This document shows positions 1 through 12,097 of a stretch of DNA of 64,000 nt, one piece after another. The DNA is from Sipunculus nudus (taxonomy: Eukaryota; Annelida; Sipuncula; Golfingiida; Sipunculidae). Both the position numbers and the translations under genes were made by a program. The stretch is from positions 17,964,241 to 18,028,240 of the forward strand of contig CM049318.1 in the NCBI GenBank assembly GCA_026874595.1, read 5' to 3'. Position 1 is the first letter of the stretch; each line of letters opens with the position of its first letter. The notes under the pieces are model-generated. The model was not told where the DNA came from, did no database searches, and saw only the letters and a program-made list of their open reading frames with translations.

Positions 1-1360
1 AGTGTACATTCTAGATACTTTTGAAATAGTTATGAGTACGGAATTATCACTAGTGGTTATTCTATTTGATTTATTGTTTAAAGAGCATTTAATTTTTTGA
101 CTTACTAATGCTCATGTGGTATCTAATGTTTTCCAGCCTTGTATTGATACCAGTGTTGCATTCGAGTCCGTCCAGTTGGAGAAAAAGACCGATTTGAAAA
201 TACTGGAATTCAAGCCCAAGCTTGAGAACAAAGTTTGCAACAACGCCTTATCTACTCTTATAGACATCCAAACACACCAGTGCTGTGGACGTATAACCTT
301 TTTAATGAGGGATACAAATAAACAACGAAGCATGCATGTATGAAATCTTTATGTGTCCGCGACAGACAACGCGACAACTTCTGGAACGAGGCCGAGGAAA
401 CAAGCGTTCGAGAGTAAGACTGAGAGATTCAGATAACTACTAGGCTTCCATCATTAAGGCAAACATTATGACATATTCAACATTATTCAAAATTGCCAAT
501 CTTCTCTCTCTCTCTCTCTCTCTCGGTAGCTCGTGTTCATGTATATCATAATATTTGGACTGTGACGACACAAATGTGTTCTACTCATGCATATTAACAA
601 AGGACAATAAACCAATGGTCATCTCATTAATCTCGAACCATGCACAGAAATGTAGTCAATCATGACCACACCAATAAACCACTGTCATATCAATACCTGA
701 TCTAGGCTAGGCTTTGCCATTATACAAAGCTATGTTCCAAATTGTGTGAGAACTTAAAAACAAATTTAGATTAATGTCAGTGTTGAAATGAAGTTAAGTA
801 ATTTTGGAAATTAAACCTACCTGGTATTCCTGTGATCAAGTAAAATAACATAAAACACAGCACACAGGACGATGCCGCTGATTACCGGGATTATTTGACA
901 AAAGAGATACCTGGTCATCTTTTCACGACAACCAATATCTCATGAAATGCGGCCCACGAACACTCTTTGCATGCTTTAATTTACCATCACGCTCTGTTAA
1001 ACATAAAGGTAGTTAAGTGCATTAATATGAACTGCGGGTCATGCATATTTGTAAAGTTCGAAAATATTAGACGATTTATAAAGGGGTATCTTCTAGATGA
1101 CGTGTGTCATGTGTCATTTCTTCAATTGGTATCATTATCATTATCATCATCATGTCAAGCTATAGTTTAACCAGTGACACCTGTATCCTTTAATAAATAT
1201 TCGGCTTCAAGTATGATGTGAAATTGGTGATAATTTAAAGATGACTTTTGTTGAATTAATTGAAAAGTCCATTATTATCCCTCTACCAACAATACGATTG
1301 CAAACACATCGAGTCAATCGCTTATCAGATCGCCGGATATCAACGTCAGCCATTTTCATA
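1..1360. other. Intergenic DNA, no gene recognised
   Basis: Nothing here could be supported as coding. Positions 112-343 are open on both strands for about 74 codons, but I recognise no family and see no splice or homology support. A (CT)n microsatellite lies at about 503-524. The rest is AT-rich unique-looking sequence. Confidence 0.5.
503..524. repeat. (CT)n microsatellite
   Basis: An uninterrupted CT dinucleotide run of about 11 units, seen directly. Confidence 0.95.
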
Positions 1361-1650
1361 TTTTTTTTTAATAAAGAATAGATCCATGGCCTGTAGGTGG
1401 CACTGTATATTTAATGAGGATGAAGGTATTCATATGATAAGCTTGATATGTTATTATTAAGCCTTCTGGATTTCAGGCTTTATGTGCACGAGGTAAGGAA
1501 TCATCAAGAAATCGTAACCTGTTGTTAAGACATTAGAATGAATCTCCGAGGTGCAACTGCGGTTCATTTAGGCACCTGCGGAATTCGAACTTGATTTTAC
1601 TCATCAATAAAAGCTAGAGCATATACCTATTGGTAAGAGTTACTCAATTT
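1361..1650 (-). mobile_element. tRNA-headed SINE, copy 1
   Basis: About 220 bp aligns with 43,646-43,935, sharing for example TTTAATGAGGATGAA/TTTAATGAAGATGAA, GATATGTTATTATTAA and GATTTCAGGCTTTAT. Read on the minus strand, the right end carries a box-B-like AGTTCGAATTC, as expected of a tRNA-derived head with the body following. The head is less clear than in copy 2, and no target-site duplication was located. The two copies are well diverged, so the insertion is old. Confidence 0.6.
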
Positions 1651-4600
1651 GGATTGCCTAAAACAGTCTGCATGTTGGGACGTTTACCTCTCTGGTCCAA
1701 TCGTTAAAGTTGATAACATGCTAAAGGTCAGACTTCTAAGTTTCCGAGCATTGTCTTTGCTCCATAACATTTGGTCACATCTTCTTCCACTCACGTCATG
1801 GCCAATCTCAGTTATCTGTTATTTTCAAAACTACAGCTGAATGAGTAAATTAAAATACATTGCAGGTTGGCAGCCTTCTGCAACATTCAATTGTAAGTGT
1901 ACCTTTATAGTCATTCAATTTCCCCGGAAGAATATGGAATTTTTTGTCTCTTAGAAATAATTTTTAATTGTATGAAAATTTAGGGCATGTGACCTGATTT
2001 TAAGATGCGACAGAGGACAAAGCAGGCTTGGGAACCTGTTGGGTTCTGCAGTTATGACTTGCGACCTTTCAACTGACGGTCCTTCGGGCAAAGGGACATG
2101 TTCAGCTGAACATATTTGAATAAGGAATGATGTCAAGATGTCCTACTTCCGACGAAATGCATTTTACGGGATAATTATTGTATAAAATGTAATTTGATTT
2201 ACCTGGAATGATTATAGTAACCTCGAATCGTGTGATTCCATCTTATCGTAATCAATGTTATTAATTTGTTTCTGAATAATTTTTTATGAAAGTTTGTTCA
2301 GGTCTAGGGCATGGCGGGAGAAGAAGGGGTTAACATTACTGAGCAATTTTTGATGAATAAATGCGTGATGAAAGTCTGACCAGCTCTAGAGCATGGATTG
2401 AAAGAATTTGTGAATACGACAGGCTTGTTTTACATTGGCAGAGGTATTCGCTCTACTGACTGCTATTCTGGTTCTAGCTGCAAACATGTCGAACTTATAA
2501 ATAGCAATGAGGCACCGAAAGCTTGAAGATACTGCCATAATTTCAACTTTCGAGATGTCATTTGGTGGCATGTAATGTCCATATCCAGAACACCTTGACA
2601 GGAGTAGATAAAAGTCAATGTATGCATACTTAGCTATACAGTACAGTTCATTAATATTTGTTTTACTTCCTATACCACTGATATGAAACATTTCATGTCA
2701 CTAACTCTAATAAAAGAGTCACATAAAGGATGTGGATATTGAAATTGTTTGTCTTTCCACTTGTAAACATGTTATCTCACGCTAGAATAGTTTTATTTGG
2801 AAAATTAAAGGGACATAATAAATTACGTGAAAGGTAATAAAAAGTAATGTTTCTAATTAAAAGATAAGACTTCATTTATATATGTCACACTGTCATATTA
2901 TAATTAGGTAAGTCCTGGAATATATATGTGCCTGGACTGATACATGTAAGTAACACCTTCACTTTGTATAAGCACAGGAGCTTGGTTTTCATCTGATGAG
3001 TAGAAATGAAAAAAAAATTTCATAAATGCGCGTTAAATGTTGACATCCTTATTCGAGCATCGGCTTAAAATCCGTTTTAGAAAAAGTATCTCAACTGCAT
3101 TATTCTTAGCACCTAATAACTCAAACAAGACCATAAAGCCAAGTAGTATATGAACTTGACGCTAATTCGGGTCAAAGGCTTTTCTATATCGAGCGTTCTT
3201 TGGGCGCGACAAGCAATATTTGTCGTCTGCGAAAGCGCCGTACATCATCCAGGGAATTTGGGTTATGTTCTTAGTTAGGTAGAATGATAGAGTGGATAAG
3301 TGGGACGTCTCGTGTTCTATGTTCGTTAGTGTTTATTTAGTATGGACCTCTAAATTCTGTAGAGAATCTTAAATCTTATCTTTCTGATATCATTAAGCGC
3401 CATGCTGTACTGCTTAAAATAAAAATTATCCAAATGGCGTTTAAATTAAAAAGTATAACGCATTCTGGCTAACTGAAGTTACTTTAAAATAAGCATGCAG
3501 TTTCGTTAATCATGTATACATTATTTTCGACCATTCTATTTTTTTCGTAAAAAAACATGAAAGAAGATGTATATGGAAATATGTTTCTCTGTTGATAATA
3601 CTTAACAAATAAATAAAAAAATTGGACTGCAATATAATAACTCAATTCATGAAATATTGTTAAATGAGAAAACAAGCGAATCTTCAATAACATTGAAAAT
3701 GTTGGACAACAAGGATAGCAGGACGGTTGTGAGATGCATTGCGCGGATAGCTCGCCCATTCCCATAGTTTGGACACATTATGGAGGTGTGACAGTATATG
3801 ATCCATCACTGTACAACGCTTTTGGTTACTGCAGGGACAGCACATATACATATAAATTCGTGCTCTACTGATAAAAAAAGCGACGTGTGTAATTCAAAGT
3901 GTCTGAACATCTCTCGGGAAATGAGATGTCTAATGTGATTGTGTTACAAAGCACCCATTCTGTGATTTACCAGGCAACGTGTATAAGGTCGAGGTATCAA
4001 GAGTGACTGTTCCTTCATTCATATTATGACAAGGAGGTCAGGCTCTCTTTCCTGTGAGATATAGCTTGCACGTGATGTTCATGACCGACTCACTCTGCTG
4101 CCGCACTGACACAAATATGATAGAAAGATAAATATAATCAATTCTGCAAAATGCAATTTCGTTATGAAATGTTTCGCAGTTATATATGTAAACATCAGTT
4201 TAATTTTATTTCTTTTGGCTGATGTTACACTGTTTTCAGGTGCATTGAATTGCCACGTGTTATGATTCAGTTAATAACGTCTCGCTCTCTGTCTCTTTAT
4301 CATACGGGCACTTCCTAGCTGTTGAAATTAAACAAAAAAGGAAAGCTTCATATGGGTTTTTCGTGCCAGACTGATATTTAAAGAGGTGATACTCTAGAAA
4401 TCCACGGCGTCACACCTTTCTCCATTTCTTATGAAGCTTGGTATATTTACAAAAACATACCGGGCATCTCGGCTTGCTGTTTGCTATTTTTTTTCACAAA
4501 TACACAGTCTTTAAATAATTCACGAGGTTGAAAGCCTTGCATTGAATAAGAGCGGGAAAATGTTGAAAGAAAGTTAAAGCTCATATAATCAGAACAGATG

Positions 4601-7421
4601 GATCACACACCTAACTTATATACATGATCATAAATAGTAAAGCATCAAGCCTCATATTATGCTTATTACGTGTTTAACGTTTGTTATGTCCCCTTTTACC
4701 TTAATGGAGCAACGTCCAGAGTTTATTATCAAAGATCTCGGGAACCACAGCAGCTTCAATCATCAAACATATTAAGCCCTTGATGCATTTGGAAAAAACA
4801 AGCTTGGACTGCTTTCTTACTACAGAAATAATATGTCGTTTCATTGGCAATTCCGATAGCATAACCCTGTTGGCCGTCATTCTTTAGTAAATAATTCATT
4901 AAATTGTCATATGACTCATTTGTAAAATCAGTATGAATTCGATCTAAGGTATTCAAAATGACAGATATACAGAGATTCAGATTTAGAGATTGCAAGTACA
5001 TATATATGGAATGTAACATTTAAAGTATGTTTCCACATATATCAAGAACTTGGCTAGCCTTCAGCACCAAATCTTCCAAGAATTTTGCTCATATGTTTAT
5101 GTTGACTTGCATTCTGCTTGTTGAAATGGTATTTTTCACTTTTTCCAAGATATGTCATAAAGTATTAATAACTTGGTTTCATGTCATAGATAACAAATTT
5201 TAAGAGGAGGGGAATCACAATTGTATAAATTCAACCAAATATGTTTCAAAATGGCTCCTCAACGAAAACTGGAATTTTGTCGATCGCAAATTTGACAACT
5301 TGATGTGTTTACATACATGAAGCAATATTAGCATGAACCGCTTCATCATCAAGCACCAAATTTGACAGACATGTTGACCATGCGACTCCTGTGTTATTTT
5401 GAGCGCTATCTATGATGGCCTACTCTCTTTATGACAAAATGTTCTCTTCTTCTTTTTTTTTCAATAATAAGACGACGTGTTTTTTTATATCATAATAGAC
5501 GAGTTCATAGATGGGGCGGACTTAACGGGTCTGACTCAATAAATTATTTTCAAGATGGCTGCTGCCTTCAGCACAAAATTTTATCGTCACACTGAACAAT
5601 TAACGGCTCTCAGGGTTTGAATTATAGATGGCGCCATTACTGTGGAACTTTCATGGATCCAAAGCAATATTTTCTCTTTTCTGAAGAAAAAAAAATAGGA
5701 AAGATTACATCTATATCTTGCAGACACCACACAGTTCCTTGGATTAAATGAAATTAAATGAGTATGAACTGTGATTAAATGAGAAACTTATATCTGATTA
5801 TAAGATGCCGGTGGTACAAGCTGTCTTGATCTCCTGTGCAAGGTAATTTTTCTTCATGTCTTCATGGATCTGTCAGAAAAAAAAATATTTCTGATTTCGT
5901 AATATGATAATCAATTTTGTAAAGAGAGTGAATGGAGATGCAGAGTAAGAGTTTAATTAACTTATATTTAGTTCCTGTCTTTATGGAAATGAGAGTAAAA
6001 TGATGCAGAGAGGGAGAATATTTTTATTATATTAAAAATCCGGTCTTTATGGAAGTTCAAAATTTATTATTTCACTAATTGAATACAACAATCGATGACC
6101 GTCACTATATATCTAGATAACTGGTGCCATCTACTGCCGAAATGTTTGTATTTTTGGATTACCCATTTTTATGCATTTCTTGGCACAGATTAAACATTAG
6201 ACCCTAGCTTTATTGTTTAACTCCTTATATATTACATATTCTTACTTTGGGCTATAATCATTTTTCTCCACCCATTCTTATTTCGGGGACAAAATGCCTA
6301 TTTCATTCGTCTATGAAAAATAAAAATGTGGTATTTTTGTAACAACTGACATTTTGGATTTCAGTTTAATGGAAGGAACCCTTTTAAGTAAGGGGGCAAT
6401 TCTGTGAAAAATATCCATATGTTCCCGAAGCAGAGCGTTTACGCTTGTTTAAAAGAAACCTAAAATGGACTATTGATAAAAATTACCAGAGAAGGGTAGC
6501 GACTGTATTTCTTACATTTTCAAATGCGTTCTATTTTGTAGACTTCTTTCATGTCTTTGGTTTATAATGGTATTATAGAAAAATTTCTTAGTACTGTTCT
6601 AATATCATAAATATGTTTATAATAAGTCCCTGCCGATCACTATTACAACATAGTACCACATCTCCACATTACTTAAATACTTGGAATCATATATTAATAT
6701 TTGTGACAATAATTTGCCAGCTCTCCCTCCGTGTCACGTTATTCAGTATACACTTTATCCGGGGCTGAACATAATAAAGAGTAGCTCTTGATAGGGAAGT
6801 AAATGTTTATGTGCGAGGAGATGCGAGAGCACATATATTAACGATAATGTGTTGCCTGTCAACCGCAGCTCTTCCCCATCGGTGAATTAGACGTTTCTTA
6901 TAGCGCGGCATCACCGTCAAGGGTGATGAACATAAACAAGGAGCGCACCTTGTCATTTATCATTTATAACTAGTAAAGGTAGCTTTTCCAGAGAAGTGGT
7001 TGAAACACAGGAAAATGTTCGCGACATAGGTTCATATCCTGGATCAGGCCAAAATTCAAAATTTTTTTCCCGGAGCAAATTGTTCACATAACAATATATA
7101 TACCGAAATCCCTTTTTGTAAATACACCTTCTGACACACCTGGATGCCGACAACTCTTTAACCTATAGACTGTCTTTTCTCAGACCGCCTGTATGCAAAT
7201 TCTAATCAGCATTAAACGCGCTCGCAGGAACCTTGTTCAATTCATCAAATGATTACACGCAACTTGTACTGTGTCATTTGTCAATAATTAGTAACAGACG
7301 TACCTGGTTAACTGTAACTATGATGCAATAAAGAGTTACCCACACGTCAGCAAACAACTGAAATGTGTAACGACAATAACTATACTATATTTCAATCATC
7401 ATATAGTGTTACCTTATGAGT
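1651..7421. other. Intergenic DNA, no gene recognised
   Basis: AT-rich sequence without supportable genes. It contains a diverged dispersed repeat at about 3,840-4,090 and short GGCGCCAT/ATGGCACC-type motifs near 5,630 and 6,125. Longest open frames are under about 100 codons and show no recognisable domain. Confidence 0.5.
3840..4090. repeat. Dispersed repeat, copy A (pair with 9,370-9,600)
   Basis: The stretch around GGTCGAGGTATCAAGAGTGA followed by GGAGGTCAGGCTC and TTGCACGTGATGTTCA aligns in the same order with GAGTCGAGGTTTTAGGGTGA, GAAGGTCAGGTTC and TTGCACATGATGTTAA at 9,370-9,600. It is a diverged interspersed element of unknown class. Confidence 0.5.
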
Positions 7422-7441
7422 AATATATATATATATGTATG

Positions 7442-7490
<49 letters not shown>
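7422..7490. repeat. (AT)n microsatellite
   Basis: A long TA run, interrupted by GTATGTATG near its left end. Confidence 0.95.
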
Positions 7491-7493
<3 letters not shown>

Positions 7494-8104
7494 TCCAATG
7501 ATATGCAATAAGCAACTGCTATAGTGTTCTATGGTATGACACCAGAGCTTTATAATAATATAAATAGAGGAATCAAATGTTTTCAGACATTTTCACTACT
7601 ACATAGTATCGTGCAACCTGCTGCACCCGACCTGATGCACGGTATTTCTCTGAACCAGCCAATAATGTGCAATTAGTGTCAAGAGTTTAAAATCATTTAT
7701 TCTAAATTATTGAACGATGGGACTGATCTGTTACATATTTGGAGGTGACCCTTTATTTTCCTTACATTCAGACATTGCCACTCATATTGGCAAAAGGTGG
7801 ACAAGAGGAAGAAATTGCAGATTTATATTTCGATAATAGAGAGAACGAATTAAGCGATGGGGGATGCATGCGCTCTCTGAGTCGCGTGTTGGGACACTGA
7901 CACGCTTTGTTGTAACTTACAAGGCACTATTCCTATTCTACAAACGGGTTTTTTATACTCTGATTGGCAAACAAGTCTTGCTCTGAGGCGTTTGCATATT
8001 TCTAGCAGACGCAATTTAATGAGCACGTTCCTGTCCAAATGACACAGAGTTAAAGGCGCACTAAAAAGAGATAATTTATAAGCACGTTCACCTGTCTCCC
8101 ATAA

Positions 8105-8157
<53 letters not shown>

Positions 8158-9369
8158 ATGAAAAAGATCCTCGGGAATCCAGTGAAGAATAACAAATGAC
8201 CTTCCTGGTTCAGTATAGTTAATAACATGTTGTCCTACTCGACCTTTGGTGATTTGTAAAACGAAATCCAACTTTTCCCAATTGCTCGAAATAATCCACG
8301 AGAAATGGTTCAAATTTTTACTGGCAAAATATGTATGACTAAAATATTTCGTGGATAGTTAACAGATTTTAACGTTCAGTTATAATCATTTAAGCTTCTA
8401 TCCCCAAATGGCCTTTTTTTACCTGGGTATGTTTTCACAGATGTCTGTCGGATGGTTAGGCTAGAAGCAGAGAAATAAACGCATATAATACTGAGTCTAT
8501 TTCTTCAAAAATACTGTGGTTGGCGTTTTGTTCGCGAGGGTTTCAAATTCGAGTTATTCGCGAGAGAAGAATTATCGCGAAAATAAAACCTTCAGGAATA
8601 ACAGGTTTCATAATACAAAATAGAAAGTAAAAAATGACATTATGAATAAAGATAGCTTGTGCATGTTCAAAGATTGGTATGTTAATTTATGTAAGATTGT
8701 TCCGGTTGTCTGCCAAGTTTGTACTAAGATTTTGTGCAAATAATACTTGATATAATTAATTAACAAGATAATGGTTATACTCTGTGTATAGATCTCTTGT
8801 ATCGTGAGGTCATGAAAAGGGAACCCTTGCGATAAACAGAAAAGTGAAAATCGGTAAAGTTTAACCTTGTGAATATGATGCAAACCACACTATATAAGTC
8901 AAGGAACTTAAGGATTCCTTAAGGATTAAAGGAACAGAACCCATGAAGAATTACAAAGTGAACGGTTTCTTTTAATGGGGCCGATTTATTTATGAGATAG
9001 TTTTCAATATATTGTTACCAAGGGGTGTCATAATGAAGTATGATTGAAAGAGGATGTTACGGACATGAAATGTATGAACGTTTATGCATGTGAACTCGTG
9101 CAGGACAGCATTGATAATAAGCATATATAATAAGTTGCCGCCACACAATATAATATATATTCATTTGCTGGCAGAATAATATATGTCGTTGCAAAAATAA
9201 ATGTTGCGTTCATAAAAAAATTACCACATCATTATGAACCTGCGATCCTTCAAACGTGACCTAATTAGCGTCAAGAAAAGAGCTTTATGAGCCGCCTCTG
9301 ATGTGAACCGTTCATATCCCTGGAAACTGCAGACTCTAATTTGCAACACCCACTGCGTGACAAACATAT
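7491..9369. other. Intergenic DNA, no gene recognised
   Basis: Holds an (AT)n tract at about 8,105-8,154. The segment at about 9,040-9,115 resembles 41,660-41,755 (both carry GACATGAAATG and ATGTGAACTC followed by TGCAGG). No coding region supported. Confidence 0.5.
8105..8154. repeat. (AT)n microsatellite
   Basis: Uninterrupted TA dinucleotide run. Confidence 0.95.
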
Positions 9370-9600
9370 AAATTTATTCATGTTTTACTTATAAAAAGGA
9401 TGACGTATGTATATCAGAATGTTGATTCCTCCTTGAAAAAAAACAGGTACCATGCAGGATTGTTCCACAAACTCACTCTGTCAAACACTCGGAAGTATAT
9501 GAGTCGAGGTTTTAGGGTGACTGTTCATTTGTCTGGTGTCGTGAAGGTCAGGTTCATCTCTAAGCACAACGGTCTTGCACATGATGTTAAAGGTTAATTA
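9370..9600. repeat. Dispersed repeat, copy B (pair with 3,840-4,090)
   Basis: Aligns in order with the 3.84-kb copy. A plus-strand frame is open for 65 codons, but the other copy does not preserve it, so I treat it as noncoding repeat. Confidence 0.5.
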
Positions 9601-9775
9601 TAGTCCCTGCTACCGACACCTACACGATTATTAATATATTAATGAACTATAATTATATATACCTGAACTAGGGCATGATCGCTGTACACTTCCGACAGTG
9701 CTTTATTAGCTGGATGCAAAAAGCTGGTACACAAGACATGTAACGAAAATAGTCATATGCAACTGTTCTGTACGA

Positions 9776-9810
<35 letters not shown>

Positions 9811-10340
9811 ATTTACTAATTTTTTCATTATTTGTTCACTAGCCTAATGAGGTGTCGGTCATGTTCGTCTCCCAGCCCCATATTACCTGCATATATGTGT
9901 TTGACTCTGCAGTCATACAGACATTAAAATCGTAACAATACAAATAATCAATTCAGGTATTTTATATTCTTCTCTGATACGTTTGCAAATTTCACATGTC
10001 CAAGTGCATTTTATATAGTTCCACCTCGCTCAATTAGTGTATCAATAATCTTGACGCAAACGTGTAATGTTTCCGGAGCGATGCACTAACTAATGATTTA
10101 CGTTCAGCATCTTAAAATACTGAGACACATGTTTCAATCTGCAATAGATAATGTTTAGATATGAATGTATGATGAGTGCTTGAATTTTAGATGTATGTTT
10201 ATATATGTGTATTTTTATCATTTTGATTATAATAGTTGAAATAAAAATTATCGGCCATCCGATGGTGCTTAACAAGAAGATTTTCGTTTTGAGTAGAAAC
10301 GACCTGTTGGGGAGTGTGCGGGCATGGCAGAAATACGTGT

Positions 10341-10355
10341 TGCCATCTGGTGGCG
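10341..10355 (-). promoter_or_regulatory. CTCF-like motif upstream of the reductase gene
   Basis: The minus strand reads CGCCACCAGATGGCA, which matches the known CTCF core CCASYAGRKGGCR. It lies about 1.6 kb before the reductase start codon. A sequence match alone does not show binding. Confidence 0.35.
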
Positions 10356-10812
10356 TTTTCGTAACTAAATAGATTGGGCATTGATCACCAAATGATCACC
10401 AAGATTTGGCATGGCTACATGGTATATCCTTATTATCTAGCATCCCTAATTCAAACAGCTTCTTCCTCTCATTCTTATTATATTCTGAAATATTTATACT
10501 CTGAATAAATACTGTTATTATTATTATGACTTTTTTCTGAATGTGGCGGTACTGTTTTCACACTTCATAAAAAAATGGCATCTTCCTTTGTGGTCGTCAT
10601 GCATTAATCAACAAAATTTATCTGTAGGTATAACGTTTGTCAATGTTTCTGAGTTGACATGGAATGACGGTCGGGCACAGCACCAGCTTTCTATCAGATG
10701 TGGTATACATACGGCCAGATATTTAAGCAAGATACTGTATAACTGCACTGTGTGTGAACTTGGATCTATCATATGTCAGAAGTATAACCAACAAACTCTT
10801 CCTTAATTGGAT

Positions 10813-10852
10813 GGCCAGTATACGGGGTAAAGTCCACCTTACCCCCCTGGCC
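10813..10852. repeat. Imperfect palindrome (hairpin)
   Basis: TGGCCAG at the left pairs with CTGGCCA at the right, and inside them GGTAA pairs with TTACC around an 8-base centre. It could be the core of a small foldback element. Confidence 0.5.
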
Positions 10853-11924
10853 AATGGAGTGGAGTGGTGTAAATAAGTCTGCTTTAATTAAATTCAATGG
10901 CAAAATCTAATGAAGCAAATGATACGCCCCTGCCACTATTCATGCACACGGCCCGGAAATCTTACATGCAGGGTCAAGTTTTAATGTGTAATATAAATAG
11001 CCCTTGCAGATGTAAAGGACTTTAGTGTGCTTGACCTGAATGAACCGATCTATTTGCTTTGCCATAACTGTTAACAACACGTGACCCTCGATCCTATAAA
11101 CCTCACTTGTTATGACGTCATTATGTTTTGGATAATTCCCCCTCCCTTCATTTCAGTCAAATGATCTTGTTACATAATGTTGCACTGGCCATAAGAATGG
11201 TCACCTGATGATCACATTGCAAATCCATACATTTTTACAAATGTAAAACATTTGTATCACGTAATATCACCCTGCAAGTATGTGCGTAGGTTTCTGCTTT
11301 TATTTAAAATATGTTTTTAACTGGCAAAAACTTTATGTTGATCAAATTTGGAATGAATGTTGTCGATAAATACTCTTTATTTCCTCCACTAACTTAATTT
11401 TTGTAATTTACAATTCACAAGCAAAAATGTTCCCTTTTGCGTAAAAGGGTGCTGAGTGCATGAAGATATGCAGGAGATCTACCACTAACGCTCACTGACA
11501 GATCGATCTTCTGCATAAGTGAGGAATGAAGAGATATAACAAAAAAACATTTTATGATTATGTGGATGATTCATTTTGGAATCTCTGCAACTAATATGAT
11601 TTTTATATATTGACATTTTCTTTATTTTGGCTACCATCGAAAAATAAAAATGGTTGAGCGTGTGCTTCAGGATGCAGAATGTAGCTAAAGTAACCGAACT
11701 TTACAATATGGGTGAATCAAGTACATGAGTATAAAGTTTTTAGTTTGGTAAAGGGTTAAGAGTACAATGAGGATTAAAATAAATGCGTGCGTTTGAATTA
11801 AAACATGGGTTTATTCATATGTAGAATATAGGCCTGCATTAATATGTTAACATGTGTCGGAGGGTAAGGTGCGCATCCGTATTTTTCATAACCCGGCTGT
11901 ACCCTGCATTGACCAGATGAAAGA

Positions 11925-12097
11925 ATGACTCCTATAGCCGCCAGTCTGTTCACCCATGTGGTACTTAATGATTGGGTCAGGATGCCAATGTTTGGGATGG
12001 GTCTGTTCCGGTCTGCACCAGGAGAAGACACGGAGGCGATATGCAAGTTTGGTCTCCAGAATGGCTATCGCATGATAGATACGGCACAGTTATATGG
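11925..12097 (+). CDS. AKR exon 1
   Basis: Encodes residues 1-57 plus two bases of codon 58: the first beta strand, the N-terminal half of the barrel, and IDTAQLYG with catalytic Asp52 and Tyr57. It ends TATATGG followed by donor GTATGA. Joining to exon 2 restores Gly58-Asn59-Glu60-Glu61, the usual AKR motif. The first in-frame ATG was taken as start, which gives the normal family N-terminus. Confidence 0.9.

Larger units (their letters stand above)
9601..11924. other. Upstream region of the reductase gene
   Basis: About 2.3 kb before the first coding exon. It holds an (AT)n tract (9,776-9,807), a CTCF-like motif (10,341-10,355) and a hairpin (10,813-10,852). I see no convincing TATA box or 5' untranslated exon. 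The CAG at 11,914-11,916 could be an acceptor for an upstream noncoding exon, but no donor could be assigned. Confidence 0.4.

Noticed and set aside
112-343. Opposing 73-75-codon open frames
   Set aside because: Open on both strands, no recognised motif, no splice signals and no repeat partner; not enough to call a gene.
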